Source: an uncultured Oscillospiraceae bacterium
GTDB lineage: Bacteria; Bacillota; Clostridia; Oscillospirales; Oscillospiraceae
DNA: 6,163 bases
NCBI GenBank assembly: GCA_949093475.1
Contig: CARXAY010000085.1
Coordinates: forward strand, 1-6,163
Reading direction: 5' to 3'
In this document: positions 1-6,163 of the stretch, one piece after another
How the letters are laid out: each line of letters begins with the position of its first letter
Position numbering within the stretch: position 1 is the stretch's first letter
Made by a program: the position numbers and the translations under genes
Notes under the pieces: generated by a model
Told to the model about the DNA's origin: nothing
Databases searched by the model: none
The model's input: only the letters and a program-made list of their open reading frames with translations

Positions 1-2978
1 CCGCCGGAGGGTACTACCTTGGTTCTACCACGTACACCACCGGAAAGATCACCAAGGCAGACGGCTACCGGATGGAGGCCACGCCCACCTATGTGAATTG
101 CTCGGCGGAGAACGCCAGAGACGGCAAGATCACCGGGTTGTACGCAGACCGGCTCTATGAGTATCAGCCTGCTGCCGAGGACTCGGAGAGCGGCAGATGG
201 ACGCCGGTGGATGCCAACAGCACCGAGATCACCGGTCTGCCTGCCGGCACTTACCGGGTGCGCCGCGCGGAGGACGACACCCACTTCCACGGCAGCAACT
301 TTGAGACGGTCACCATCTCGTGGACGGGCGCCCAGACGTTTGACGTTACCATCCCCACGACCATCATGGGCGGCGACGTGACCGCCAATATCCGTCAGGC
401 GGCGGAGGGTGTGGCAGTTACCCTGACCGTCGCGCCGGATGTTGGCTATCAGCTGAAGGCCAACGGCCTGAAGGTCACGAAGACCGCAGACAGCAGCGCA
501 GAAGTGGCGGTGTCTCCGGTCAGCGGACAGGAGAATCGGTATACCTTCACCATGCCCGGTGAGGCGGTGACGGTGACCGCTGAATTTGAACTGAAAACCT
601 ACACCATCGGCCACGCCCTGACCAACATCACCTGCAGCATGGGCGCGGCAGAGAACCACACCGCCACCCACGGCACGCCGTTCACCATTACCCTGACCCC
701 GGCCAACGGCTATGAGATGCCCCGTTCGCTGACGGTGACCGCCACCGAGTCGGGCCAGCGGTTCACCGACTATACCTACACCTCCGATCCCAACAATGAC
801 GCGGCGCGGGTACTGAATTTTGCCCACGGCGTGACCCAGAATGTGACCGTCCGGGGCGACGGCGTACTCAAGACCTTCCCTGTGGAGTATGTCCGCGAGC
901 GGGTGAGCTTCCTCTCCGCCCCTGCGAGAGCCGGCTGGCATCAGGAATTTGTCGCGGCAGTCACCCCGGATGAGGGGTATCAGCTCCCTGACGACATCAC
1001 CGTCACCATGAACGGCAGCCCGGTGGCCTTTACCTACACCAAGGAGACCGGGGCGATCTACATTGCCGCCGGCGTGGTAGAGGACGCCTTGACCATCACC
1101 GTGCGGGGCGAGCAGAAGATCATGCCGCTGGAGAAGGTGAGCATTTCCGGCATCGCCAAGGTGGGCGAACTACTCGCCGCCAACATCACCCCCGCTGAGG
1201 CGGACGGCCACGTGACCTATCAGTGGTGCTGGGCGACGCTGAACAGTGACGGCACGGTTGCAAGCGTGGAGGAGATCGAAGGGGCGACCGGCCGCAGCCG
1301 GGCGATCACCCAACTGTCCGAAGGGAAGAACATTGTGATGAAGGTTACCGCCGTGGAGGGTAGCGGCTTCTCCGGGACGGTGCAGTCCCAGCCCACCGGC
1401 GTGGTGGTGGCCGCCGACGCCGACGGGGTAATGCCCACCGTGGTGCAGATCAGGAGGGCCAACGTGTCCATTGCGGTGGGGGGAAGCGACACGCTGGTGG
1501 CGTATGTTGCACCCTCTGACGCGACCAATAAGACCGTCCTCTGGGAAAGCAGCGACCCGGCGGTGGTTACCGTGGACAACGGCGTGATCACCGGAGTCGC
1601 CCCCGGAACGGCGACCATCACGGTCACCGCAGAGGCGGACGAACGCACCAAGGACACCTGCGTTGTGACCGTGACGGGGCTTCGGCCGGTTCAGGCCACG
1701 GCGGCGGACGTGGAGACCGCGTATGACGGCCTTGCCCACGGCATTCAAGTGGCTGTGACCGATCCCGTGGACGGAAGCGCCAGCGTGACCTACTCCAGCG
1801 ACGGCGTGAACTTCCACGCCGCCAACCCCACCTTCAGCGCGGTGGGTGAGCATATGGTCTGGTACAAGGTTGCCGCCAACGGAATGACCGGCGTTCAGGG
1901 TCAGGCCAAGGTGACCATCGAAAAGGCGACCCCGGCGATCAAGATCACCGCCAACCGCAGCACCTTGAGCGGAGCGGGGGAGGTCATCCTGACCGTCGCC
2001 CTGCCCGACTATGCGGATTCCACCGGGTTCTATGTGGAGGCCAACGACCTGATGCTGCCCATGACCCGCAACGAGGACGGCACCTACACCGTGGAGCTGC
2101 CCGGCGACCATAAAACCTATACCTTCACCGCTACGCTGCTGGGGACGGACAATTATGAGCAGACCACCGCCTCCTGCACCGTCAGGGTGGGTGTGACCTC
2201 TACGGGCGGTTCGTCCTCCAGCACCACCACCGAGACCCGGGACGACGGCAGTAAGGTGACCACCGTCACCAAGACGGACGGTAGCGTGACCGAGACGGTG
2301 ACCCAACCCGACGGTACGAAATCCGAGACCGTCACCACCAAGGACGGGGACGTGACCATCACTGTCACCGATCCTAATGGTGAGGAGTTGGTCAAGACGG
2401 AGATCCCCGCCACCATTCCCGAGCCTGAAACCAAGTTCGAGGACGTGGACGCCACACCTTGGGCGGAGGAAGCCATCCACAAGATGGCTGGACTGGAGTT
2501 GGTGAACGGTACGGGCGGCAACAAATATAGCCCCGTCGCACCTATGACCCGTGGTTCGCTGGCGACTGTCCTCCACCGTTTGTCTCAGGGTAAGACGGAC
2601 TACGAGACTACCTTCAAGGATGTGGCGCAGGGCAAGTACTATACCGAGGGCGTTGCTTGGGCGGCCAAGGCCAAGGTGGTCACCGGCTATACCGACGAGA
2701 TTTTTGCTCCCGACGATGTCATTACCCGCGAGCAGCTGGCGGTCATGCTGTGCCGCTACGCCAAGCTCATCGGCATGGACACCAAGGCGGATGCCAACCG
2801 TCTCAAGGTCTTTGTGGACGGCGATGACACCGGCGACTGGGCTGCGGACGGCGTAGCATGGTGTGTGGCCAACGGTATCCTTAAGGGCAAGGGCCAGAAT
2901 AACCTCGATCCCACCGCCAACGTCACCCGCGCAGAGGTCGCGGTGATGCTGGATCGGTTCATCGACCTCATCAAGTAA
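1..2978 (+). CDS. SLH-domain cell-surface protein with multiple Ig-like/beta repeats (5' partial)
   Basis: This is the C-terminal part of a large exported protein held on the cell wall by SLH domains. The frame is open from base 3, so the ATG at 72 is internal and the start and signal peptide lie upstream. Residues are counted from that Met. About 95-173 form a divergent InlB-B/Flg_new-like repeat ending in a TFTMPGEAVTVTAEF motif. About 175-266 and 267-347 are two related repeats; the second has the clearer GYQLPDDITVT core. About 353-446 is a YQW-type beta domain (TYQW, then IEGATG). About 457-536 is a Big_2 Ig-like domain (WESSDPAVVTVDNGVITGV). About 541-619 is an MBG-like domain (YDGLAHGI). 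About 621-708 is a further Ig-like domain. Residues 720-774 are five 11-residue repeats, and 788-968 hold three SLH domains. No enzymatic domain is visible, so a structural, adhesive or scaffold role is inference. The substrate or partner is unknown. The gene ends 11 bases before a hairpin terminator. Confidence 0.9.
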   Translation, partial: AGGYYLGSTTYTTGKITKADGYRMEATPTYVNCSAENARDGKITGLYADRLYEYQPAAEDSESGRWTPVDANSTEITGLPAGTYRVRRAEDDTHFHGSNFETVTISWTGAQTFDVTIPTTIMGGDVTANIRQAAEGVAVTLTVAPDVGYQLKANGLKVTKTADSSAEVAVSPVSGQENRYTFTMPGEAVTVTAEFELKTYTIGHALTNITCSMGAAENHTATHGTPFTITLTPANGYEMPRSLTVTATESGQRFTDYTYTSDPNNDAARVLNFAHGVTQNVTVRGDGVLKTFPVEYVRERVSFLSAPARAGWHQEFVAAVTPDEGYQLPDDITVTMNGSPVAFTYTKETGAIYIAAGVVEDALTITVRGEQKIMPLEKVSISGIAKVGELLAANITPAEADGHVTYQWCWATLNSDGTVASVEEIEGATGRSRAITQLSEGKNIVMKVTAVEGSGFSGTVQSQPTGVVVAADADGVMPTVVQIRRANVSIAVGGSDTLVAYVAPSDATNKTVLWESSDPAVVTVDNGVITGVAPGTATITVTAEADERTKDTCVVTVTGLRPVQATAADVETAYDGLAHGIQVAVTDPVDGSASVTYSSDGVNFHAANPTFSAVGEHMVWYKVAANGMTGVQGQAKVTIEKATPAIKITANRSTLSGAGEVILTVALPDYADSTGFYVEANDLMLPMTRNEDGTYTVELPGDHKTYTFTATLLGTDNYEQTTASCTVRVGVTSTGGSSSSTTTETRDDGSKVTTVTKTDGSVTETVTQPDGTKSETVTTKDGDVTITVTDPNGEELVKTEIPATIPEPETKFEDVDATPWAEEAIHKMAGLELVNGTGGNKYSPVAPMTRGSLATVLHRLSQGKTDYETTFKDVAQGKYYTEGVAWAAKAKVVTGYTDEIFAPDDVITREQLAVMLCRYAKLIGMDTKADANRLKVFVDGDDTGDWAADGVAWCVANGILKGKGQNNLDPTANVTRAEVAVMLDRFIDLIK
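2229..2393 (+). repeat. Five tandem 33-bp units encoding an 11-residue T-V-T-x-x-D-G repeat
   Basis: Five in-frame, gapless units of 33 bases encode TETRDDGSKVT, TVTKTDGSVTE, TVTQPDGTKSE, TVTTKDGDVTI and TVTDPNGEELV. The first three positions are T-V/E-T in every unit, and an Asp/Asn-Gly pair sits at positions 6-7. The block follows a short Gly/Ser/Thr linker (TGGSSSSTTT) and leads into a Pro/Glu-rich hinge just before the SLH domains. The DNA units have diverged, so the repeat is conserved mainly as protein. Similar Thr/Asp-Gly repeats are known as stalk-like segments beside SLH domains in Clostridia surface proteins. A beta-hairpin or extended spacer role is inference. Confidence 0.85.
2433..2975 (+). 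other. Three C-terminal SLH (S-layer homology) domains
   Basis: Three SLH modules close the surface protein. The first (about 2433-2582) opens with KFEDVDATPWAEEAIHKM, contains NKYSPVAPMTRGS and ends in a helix. The second (about 2607-2774) reads FKDVAQGKYYTEGVAWA, then the FAPDDVITREQLAVML core. The third (about 2811-2975) reads FVDGDDTGDWAADGVAW, then LDPTANVTRAEVAVMLDRF, and runs to the last residue. SLH triplets fold into a three-pronged unit that binds pyruvylated secondary cell-wall polymer, which would place the protein on the outer face of the wall. The key TRAE motif is intact only in the third module. It is TREQ in the second and TRGS in the first. Confidence 0.93.
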
Positions 2979-2989
2979 ATCAGCACAAG

Positions 2990-3019
2990 AAAGGGGCAGC
3001 CAAACGGCTGCCCCTTTTT
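2990..3019. terminator. Rho-independent terminator between convergent genes, probably bidirectional
   Basis: GGGGCAGCC (2993-3001) pairs with GGCTGCCCC (3006-3014) across an AAAC loop. This gives a perfect 9-bp GC-rich stem that three flanking A-T pairs extend to 12 bp. On the plus strand it is followed by TTTTT (3015-3019) and lies 11 bases after the SLH gene stop. Read on the minus strand, the 3' side is TTTCTTG, a weaker U-tract. It lies 12 bases beyond the symporter stop, so it probably also ends that transcript. Confidence 0.92.
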
Positions 3020-3031
3020 ATATCTCGTCTG

Positions 3032-4450
3032 TCAGGATTTTTTCCGCTGCTTCATTTTCACTTCATAGTCCTTCAGGGAAGCGAGCGCTTGCTTGGACAT
3101 GGGAAGAATGACGATGATATTAAACACGGTCATCAATCCCACGCCTACATCGCCCAGATCCCAAACGAAGGTATATGCCGCAAGGCCGCCGACGAAGAGC
3201 ATGATCAGCGCGAGCACCTTATAGGCGGTTTGGGAAAGCCAGTTGTCGCCGAACAGGTAAGCGACATTGGAACGGGCATAAAAAAGGATGCCGATGAAGG
3301 TGGAAAAGCTGAACAGCCAGAGGATCAGGGCGATAAACACCACGCCAAAGTTCCCCAGATGATACCCCATGGACGCCTGAAGCAGATCCATGCCCTGAAG
3401 CCCTGCAGTTTGAGCTTCCGGCGTGACCAGGATGATAAAGGGGGTGCAGCTACAGATCACGATGGTGTCAATAAACACGCCAAGAGCCTGTAAGAGGCCG
3501 GTGCGGGCCGGATGAGAGGTATCTCCTGCGGCGGCGGCACAGGGGGCGGAGCCGGAACCGGCTTCGTTGGAGAATAGCCCGCGCTTGACGCCGTTCATCA
3601 CCACCGCGCCGAAACCGCCGGCGACCACTTGACGCAGACCAAACGCCTCCTGAAAAATGCGGCGGAACACGTCAGGAAGAACGGTGATGTTCATGCCGAT
3701 CAGAATGATCGTAATGATGAAATAGCACGCCGCCATAATGGGAACAAGAATATCCAGCACCCGCAACGTGGCGTTTTTGCGAAGAACAATAATTGCCGCC
3801 AGCGCCACCAGCGTGACAGTGGTGTGAATGGGCGGGATATGAAAGGCGTTTTGGAAAGCGGAGGAGACGGAATTGCTGATGACCTGACTGATCCCGCACC
3901 AGCAGATCAGACCGGAAACGGCGAAAAGCACCGCCAGAACAGAATACCGCCCCAGCTTTTTGCTGTGCTTTTCCTTCTTTGCCTTGACGAAGTTATGGAT
4001 GTAGTAGGCCGGGCCGCCCCGCCAGCCGCCATAAAGCGGATCTTTTTCCTTGTGAATTTGGGCCAGCGTAGCTTCGATAAAGGCGGTGGAAGAGCCGATC
4101 AAAGCGGTGATCCACATCCAGAATATCGCCCCCGCGCCGCCTGCGGAAATGGCGGCGACCACGCCAATGAGGTTGCCCATGCCCACGCGGGTGGCCGTGG
4201 AGACGATCAGGGCCTGAACGCCGGAGATCGCGCCGCCGTCGGATTTCTTCTCCGCCGTGACCCGCAGCATTTCCGGGAAAAGCCGCACGGGGAGAAAACG
4301 GGTGCGCAAGGTAAAATAGATGCCTGTGGGAATAAGCAAAAGCACCAGCAGGGAAATGCCCAGCGAACCGCCGCCGGGGAGGGGAAGGGTGATAAGGTCG
4401 CCCCACAGCAGTTGATACACTGCGGTGATGGCTGTGACGATCCAATTCAT
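3032..4450 (-). CDS. AGCS-family sodium:alanine/glycine (amino acid) symporter
   Basis: This is a complete 472-residue inner-membrane transporter, within the usual AGCS length of roughly 440-540. It would import a small neutral amino acid together with Na+ (or H+). Family motifs appear in order. A GVQALIVSTATRVGMGN stretch (77-93) is followed by a GGAGAIFWMW helix (104-113). EATLAQIHKEKD is at 126-137, GGPAYYI at 145-151, GLFSNEAGSGSAP at 291-303 and LGVFIDTIVIC at 323-333. Roughly ten to eleven hydrophobic segments are visible, and the tail is basic (KMKQRKKS). The TRVG and ATLAQ wording resembles the AlsT-type branch, so alanine, glycine or glutamine are all possible and the substrate is not determined. 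Two Cys-X-Cys pairs (183/185 and 333/335) lie in membrane segments. The ATG at 4450 follows AGGAGAG with 6-base spacing. The gene is divergent from ktrB and convergent with the SLH gene. Confidence 0.93.
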   Translation of the reverse strand: MNWIVTAITAVYQLLWGDLITLPLPGGGSLGISLLVLLLIPTGIYFTLRTRFLPVRLFPEMLRVTAEKKSDGGAISGVQALIVSTATRVGMGNLIGVVAAISAGGAGAIFWMWITALIGSSTAFIEATLAQIHKEKDPLYGGWRGGPAYYIHNFVKAKKEKHSKKLGRYSVLAVLFAVSGLICWCGISQVISNSVSSAFQNAFHIPPIHTTVTLVALAAIIVLRKNATLRVLDILVPIMAACYFIITIILIGMNITVLPDVFRRIFQEAFGLRQVVAGGFGAVVMNGVKRGLFSNEAGSGSAPCAAAAGDTSHPARTGLLQALGVFIDTIVICSCTPFIILVTPEAQTAGLQGMDLLQASMGYHLGNFGVVFIALILWLFSFSTFIGILFYARSNVAYLFGDNWLSQTAYKVLALIMLFVGGLAAYTFVWDLGDVGVGLMTVFNIIVILPMSKQALASLKDYEVKMKQRKKS

Positions 4451-4456
4451 GCTACT

Positions 4457-4463
4457 CTCTCCT
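4457..4463 (-). promoter_or_regulatory. Ribosome binding site of the AGCS symporter gene
   Basis: The minus strand reads AGGAGAG six bases before the ATG at 4450. This is a strong Shine-Dalgarno match at a suitable distance and supports that start. Confidence 0.8.
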
Positions 4464-4504
4464 GTCTTTCTCGTTGTCGCTGGTTCTACAGAGACGTAAT
4501 GCTA

Positions 4505-4533
4505 AGTATATCGTAGGACGGCGGCTTTGTCTA
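4505..4533 (-). promoter_or_regulatory. Sigma-A type promoter for the AGCS symporter gene
   Basis: On the minus strand, TAGACA (4533-4528, one mismatch to TTGACA) is followed after exactly 17 bases by TATACT (4510-4505, one mismatch to TATAAT). Transcription would begin near 4498 and give a leader of about 48 bases, long enough for the ribosome binding site but too short for a typical large riboswitch. A second TATAAT lies at 4541-4536 on the same strand but has no good -35 partner. Confidence 0.72.
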
Positions 4534-4553
4534 CCATTATAAAAAGAAATAGC

Positions 4554-4582
4554 TTGAAAAACCATATGGGGTGTGATATACT
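4554..4582 (+). promoter_or_regulatory. Sigma-A type promoter with extended -10 for the ktrB-ktrA operon
   Basis: TTGAAA (4554-4559) and TATACT (4577-4582) are separated by exactly 17 bases, and TGA directly before the -10 hexamer makes it an extended -10. The start of transcription should be near 4589, leaving a leader of about 30 bases before the ATG at 4620. An 8-bp palindrome, CCATATGG (4562-4569), lies in the spacer. Whether it is an operator is unknown. The -35 boxes of the two divergent promoters are only 20 bases apart. Confidence 0.75.
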
Positions 4583-4605
4583 TGGCCTCGCTTATGGTGA
4601 AAGAT

Positions 4606-4611
4606 GGGAGG
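4606..4611 (+). promoter_or_regulatory. Ribosome binding site that decides the ktrB start
   Basis: GGGAGG sits eight bases before the ATG at 4620, and a further purine run GGAAGGG follows it. The upstream in-frame alternatives, TTG at 4527 and ATG at 4566, both lie before the predicted transcription start near 4589, so 4620 is the favoured start. Confidence 0.75.
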
Positions 4612-4619
4612 GAAGGGCC

Positions 4620-5987
4620 ATGCGAAGGAAATTTCATCTGCTCAAACGGCGTGCGCTGAACCCTACCCGCATCGTGGCCGGCTCTTTTGCCGCAATCATC
4701 GCGCTGGGGACGATCCTCCTCACCCTGCCCATCGCCTCCAACAGCGGAGAAGGCGCCGGTTGGTTGACAAGTCTGTTTACTGCAACCTCCTCCACCTGTG
4801 TCACCGGGCTTGTGGTGGCGGACACGGCTACGCAGTGGTCGTGGTTTGGGCAGGCGGTGATCTTGGCCATGATCCAAATGGGTGGGCTGGGCTTTATCAC
4901 CATTATGACCCTCTTTTCCTTGATTGCCCGCCGCAAGATCGGTCTTTCCGAGCGGCTCATCATGGTATCCAGCTTGAACCTCAACAACATGAACGGGGTG
5001 GTACGGCTGGTGCGCTTCACTCTGAAATGGACGCTGTGCTTTGAGGGGGCGGGGGCGCTGATCCTGATGACCCGCTTTATTCCCCGTTATGGCTGGGGGC
5101 AGGGGATCTGGATGGGCGTGTTCCATTCTGTCTCTGCGTTCTGCAATGCGGGGTTTGACCTGCTGGGGCTGGACGCGCCCTTCCAGAGCCTTGTGCCGTT
5201 TCAAAGCGACCCGGTGGTACTGTTCACCATCATGGCGCTGATCGTCATCGGGGGTCTGGGCTTTTTTGTATGGAGCGATATCGCCCAAAACCGCCATTGG
5301 AAGAAGCTCTCTCTTTATACCAAGCTGGTACTTACCACGACGGGGGCTTTGATCCTGATCGGCTGGGCTATTTTGTTCGCGGTAGAGTGGCAAAACCCGG
5401 CGACCCTTGGAAATATGCCGCTGGGCGACAAGGTGATGAACGCGCTGTTTCAGTCCGTTACCTTCCGGACGGCGGGCTTTTCCGCCATTGACCAAGGTGG
5501 CCTGAGGGACACGTCTCAGGCGCTGGGATGCGTCCTCATGCTCATTGGCGGCTCTTCCGGTTCGACGGCAGGCGGGATCAAGACCGTCACGGTAGCGGTG
5601 CTGGGCCTGAGCGTGCTGGCGGGCTTTCGCGGGCGGAGCGTTGTGACCATCGGCGGACGCTCCATCGACCGGCGACAGCAGACCAGCGCGACCACACTGG
5701 CATTGACCGCCCTTCTTCTGTTCATCATCGGCGCAATGTTCCTCTCGCTTTTTGACGGCGTTCCCTTTATGGATGCCGGGTTTGAAATTGCTTCCGCCCT
5801 TGGAACGGTGGGCCTGACCACGGGGATCACGCCGACGCTGTCCATCCCGTGCCGGGTGTTTTTGATCCTGTTTATGTATCTGGGCCGGGTGGGCATCCTG
5901 TCGTGCTCCCTTGCCTTCTCCACCAAGCGCTCCGTGGCCAGAGAGGCAAAGATCAAGTACCCCGTCACCGACGTGATGATCGGATAA
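4620..5987 (+). CDS. ktrB: KtrB/TrkH-type potassium uptake protein, membrane pore subunit
   Basis: This 455-residue membrane protein forms the K+ translocation pore of a Ktr-type uptake system. It has the superfamily's four M1-P-M2 repeats, each with a filter glycine in its pore loop: SSTCVTGL (57-64), SAFCNAGF (172-179), SVTFRTAGF (279-287) and SALGTVGLTTG (392-402). GGSSGSTAGGIKT (310-322) matches the flexible gating loop in the third repeat. LGRVG (421-425) and a KYPVTDVMIG C-terminus are also family-typical. The length fits KtrB (about 450) better than the longer TrkH (about 480). The frame stays open upstream to a TTG at 4527, but the 4620 ATG is chosen because of the ribosome binding site, the promoter position and a start matching KtrB length. 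The next gene begins 14 bases after the stop and encodes the partner subunit. Ktr systems are usually Na+-dependent, but ion coupling cannot be read from this sequence. Confidence 0.93.
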   Translation: MRRKFHLLKRRALNPTRIVAGSFAAIIALGTILLTLPIASNSGEGAGWLTSLFTATSSTCVTGLVVADTATQWSWFGQAVILAMIQMGGLGFITIMTLFSLIARRKIGLSERLIMVSSLNLNNMNGVVRLVRFTLKWTLCFEGAGALILMTRFIPRYGWGQGIWMGVFHSVSAFCNAGFDLLGLDAPFQSLVPFQSDPVVLFTIMALIVIGGLGFFVWSDIAQNRHWKKLSLYTKLVLTTTGALILIGWAILFAVEWQNPATLGNMPLGDKVMNALFQSVTFRTAGFSAIDQGGLRDTSQALGCVLMLIGGSSGSTAGGIKTVTVAVLGLSVLAGFRGRSVVTIGGRSIDRRQQTSATTLALTALLLFIIGAMFLSLFDGVPFMDAGFEIASALGTVGLTTGITPTLSIPCRVFLILFMYLGRVGILSCSLAFSTKRSVAREAKIKYPVTDVMIG

Positions 5988-5992
5988 GGAGG
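5986..5992 (+). promoter_or_regulatory. Ribosome binding site of ktrA overlapping the ktrB stop codon
   Basis: AAGGAGG shares the last two bases of the ktrB TAA stop and ends nine bases before the ATG at 6002. It is a near-perfect anti-Shine-Dalgarno match. Its overlap with the upstream stop indicates co-transcription and probable translational coupling of the two subunits. Confidence 0.85.
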
Positions 5993-6001
5993 AGATTTGC
6001 G

Positions 6002-6163
6002 ATGAAAACCTTTCTTGTGATCGGCCTTGGCCGCTTTGGGGCGGCCGTGGCGACAGAGCTGTGTACCTTGGGCAACGAGGTGCTGGCCATGGACATCCAT
6101 GAGGAGCTGGTCCAAGCCGCCGCCCCCAACGTGACCCACGCCGTCACCGCCGACGCCCGCGAC
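6002..6163 (+). CDS. ktrA: KtrA/TrkA-type potassium uptake regulatory subunit (3' partial)
   Basis: The first 54 residues of a cytosolic RCK (TrkA-N) protein are present, and the gene runs off the window. KtrA proteins are usually about 220 residues and form a ring under the KtrB dimer. Binding of ATP/ADP or NAD(H) to the ring opens or closes the pore. The N-terminus MKTFLVIGLGRFG is the first strand and glycine loop of a Rossmann fold, with GxGxxG at residues 8-13. The acidic residue ending the second strand is Asp31 (LAMDIHEEL), where the nucleotide ribose would bind, and THAVTADARD matches the next strand and turn. The gene is 14 bases downstream of ktrB, so the two form one operon. The C-terminal TrkA-C domain, which binds c-di-AMP in some Bacillota, cannot be examined. 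Full TrkA, which has two tandem RCK units, cannot be excluded but is less likely beside a KtrB-length partner. Confidence 0.88.
   Translation, partial: MKTFLVIGLGRFGAAVATELCTLGNEVLAMDIHEELVQAAAPNVTHAVTADARD

Noticed and set aside
72..74. ATG at 72 as the true start of the surface-protein gene
   Set aside because: The frame is open to the window edge, the preceding residues (ending ITKADGYR) fit the same beta-rich protein, and there is no Shine-Dalgarno site or signal peptide after this Met.
1170..2576. 468-codon open frame on the minus strand opposite the surface-protein gene
   Set aside because: The translation is rich in His, Gly and Arg with no recognisable domain. It is the expected by-product of Thr/Val codons ending in C or G on the real strand.
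3629..4516. 295-codon open frame on the plus strand opposite the symporter gene
   Set aside because: It lies almost wholly antisense to a well-supported AGCS gene, and its product is highly charged and Asn/Gly/Arg-rich with no family signature.
4536..4541. A second minus-strand TATAAT as an alternative symporter promoter
   Set aside because: The -10 box is perfect, but the hexamer at 17-base spacing reads TGGTTT, a poor -35. The TAGACA/TATACT pair is better.
4452..5495. 347-codon open frame on the minus strand opposite ktrB
   Set aside because: It is antisense to the clear pore-loop repeats of KtrB, has a low-complexity basic product, and would need to cover the divergent promoter region.
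5516..6139. 207-codon open frame on the minus strand across the ktrB-ktrA junction
   Set aside because: It overlaps two genes with strong family motifs and a textbook ribosome binding site on the other strand. No domain is seen.
1..6163. Search for tRNA or rRNA genes, CRISPR arrays, insertion sequences, attachment sites or phage genes
   Set aside because: No cloverleaf, regularly spaced direct repeats, transposase motif or terminal inverted repeats were seen. Coding sequence and short control regions account for nearly the whole window.

Overview
The window looks like ordinary chromosomal sequence from a fairly GC-rich Clostridia-type Bacillota, possibly a gut Oscillospiraceae-like organism. 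The evidence is an S-layer-homology (SLH) surface protein built from Clostridia-style beta modules, strong purine-rich Shine-Dalgarno sites, good sigma-A type promoters, and a KtrB/KtrA-type potassium transporter encoded ktrB then ktrA. The exact taxon cannot be fixed from this sequence alone.

Layout: (1) 1-2978, plus strand, is the 3' part of a large gene for a secreted cell-wall-anchored protein. It carries a chain of Ig-like and other beta repeats, a five-fold 11-residue Thr/Asp-Gly repeat, and three C-terminal SLH domains. Its 5' end, including any signal peptide, lies outside the window. (2) 2990-3019 is a strong hairpin terminator between two convergent genes, with T-rich tracts on both sides. 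(3) 3032-4450, minus strand, encodes a complete AGCS-family sodium:amino-acid symporter. (4) 4451-4619 is a short divergent intergenic region with two well-formed back-to-back promoters, one for the symporter and one for the potassium operon. (5) 4620-5987, plus strand, encodes the KtrB/TrkH-type membrane subunit. (6) 6002 to the window end, plus strand, is the start of the cytosolic KtrA/TrkA-type nucleotide-binding subunit, 14 bases downstream.

How the parts work together: KtrB and KtrA would form a K+ uptake system in which a ring of KtrA gates the KtrB pore in response to nucleotides. The divergent symporter imports a small amino acid with Na+ (or H+). K+ and amino acids are both major cytoplasmic osmolytes, so shared control from the divergent promoter region is conceivable, but no operator is evident. 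The SLH protein is functionally separate and is insulated by the terminator.

I found no RNA gene, mobile element, CRISPR array or phage feature. I do not see an undescribed system here. The points most worth a second look are the modular surface protein, the promoter evidence that sets the ktrB start, and the compact divergent control region.
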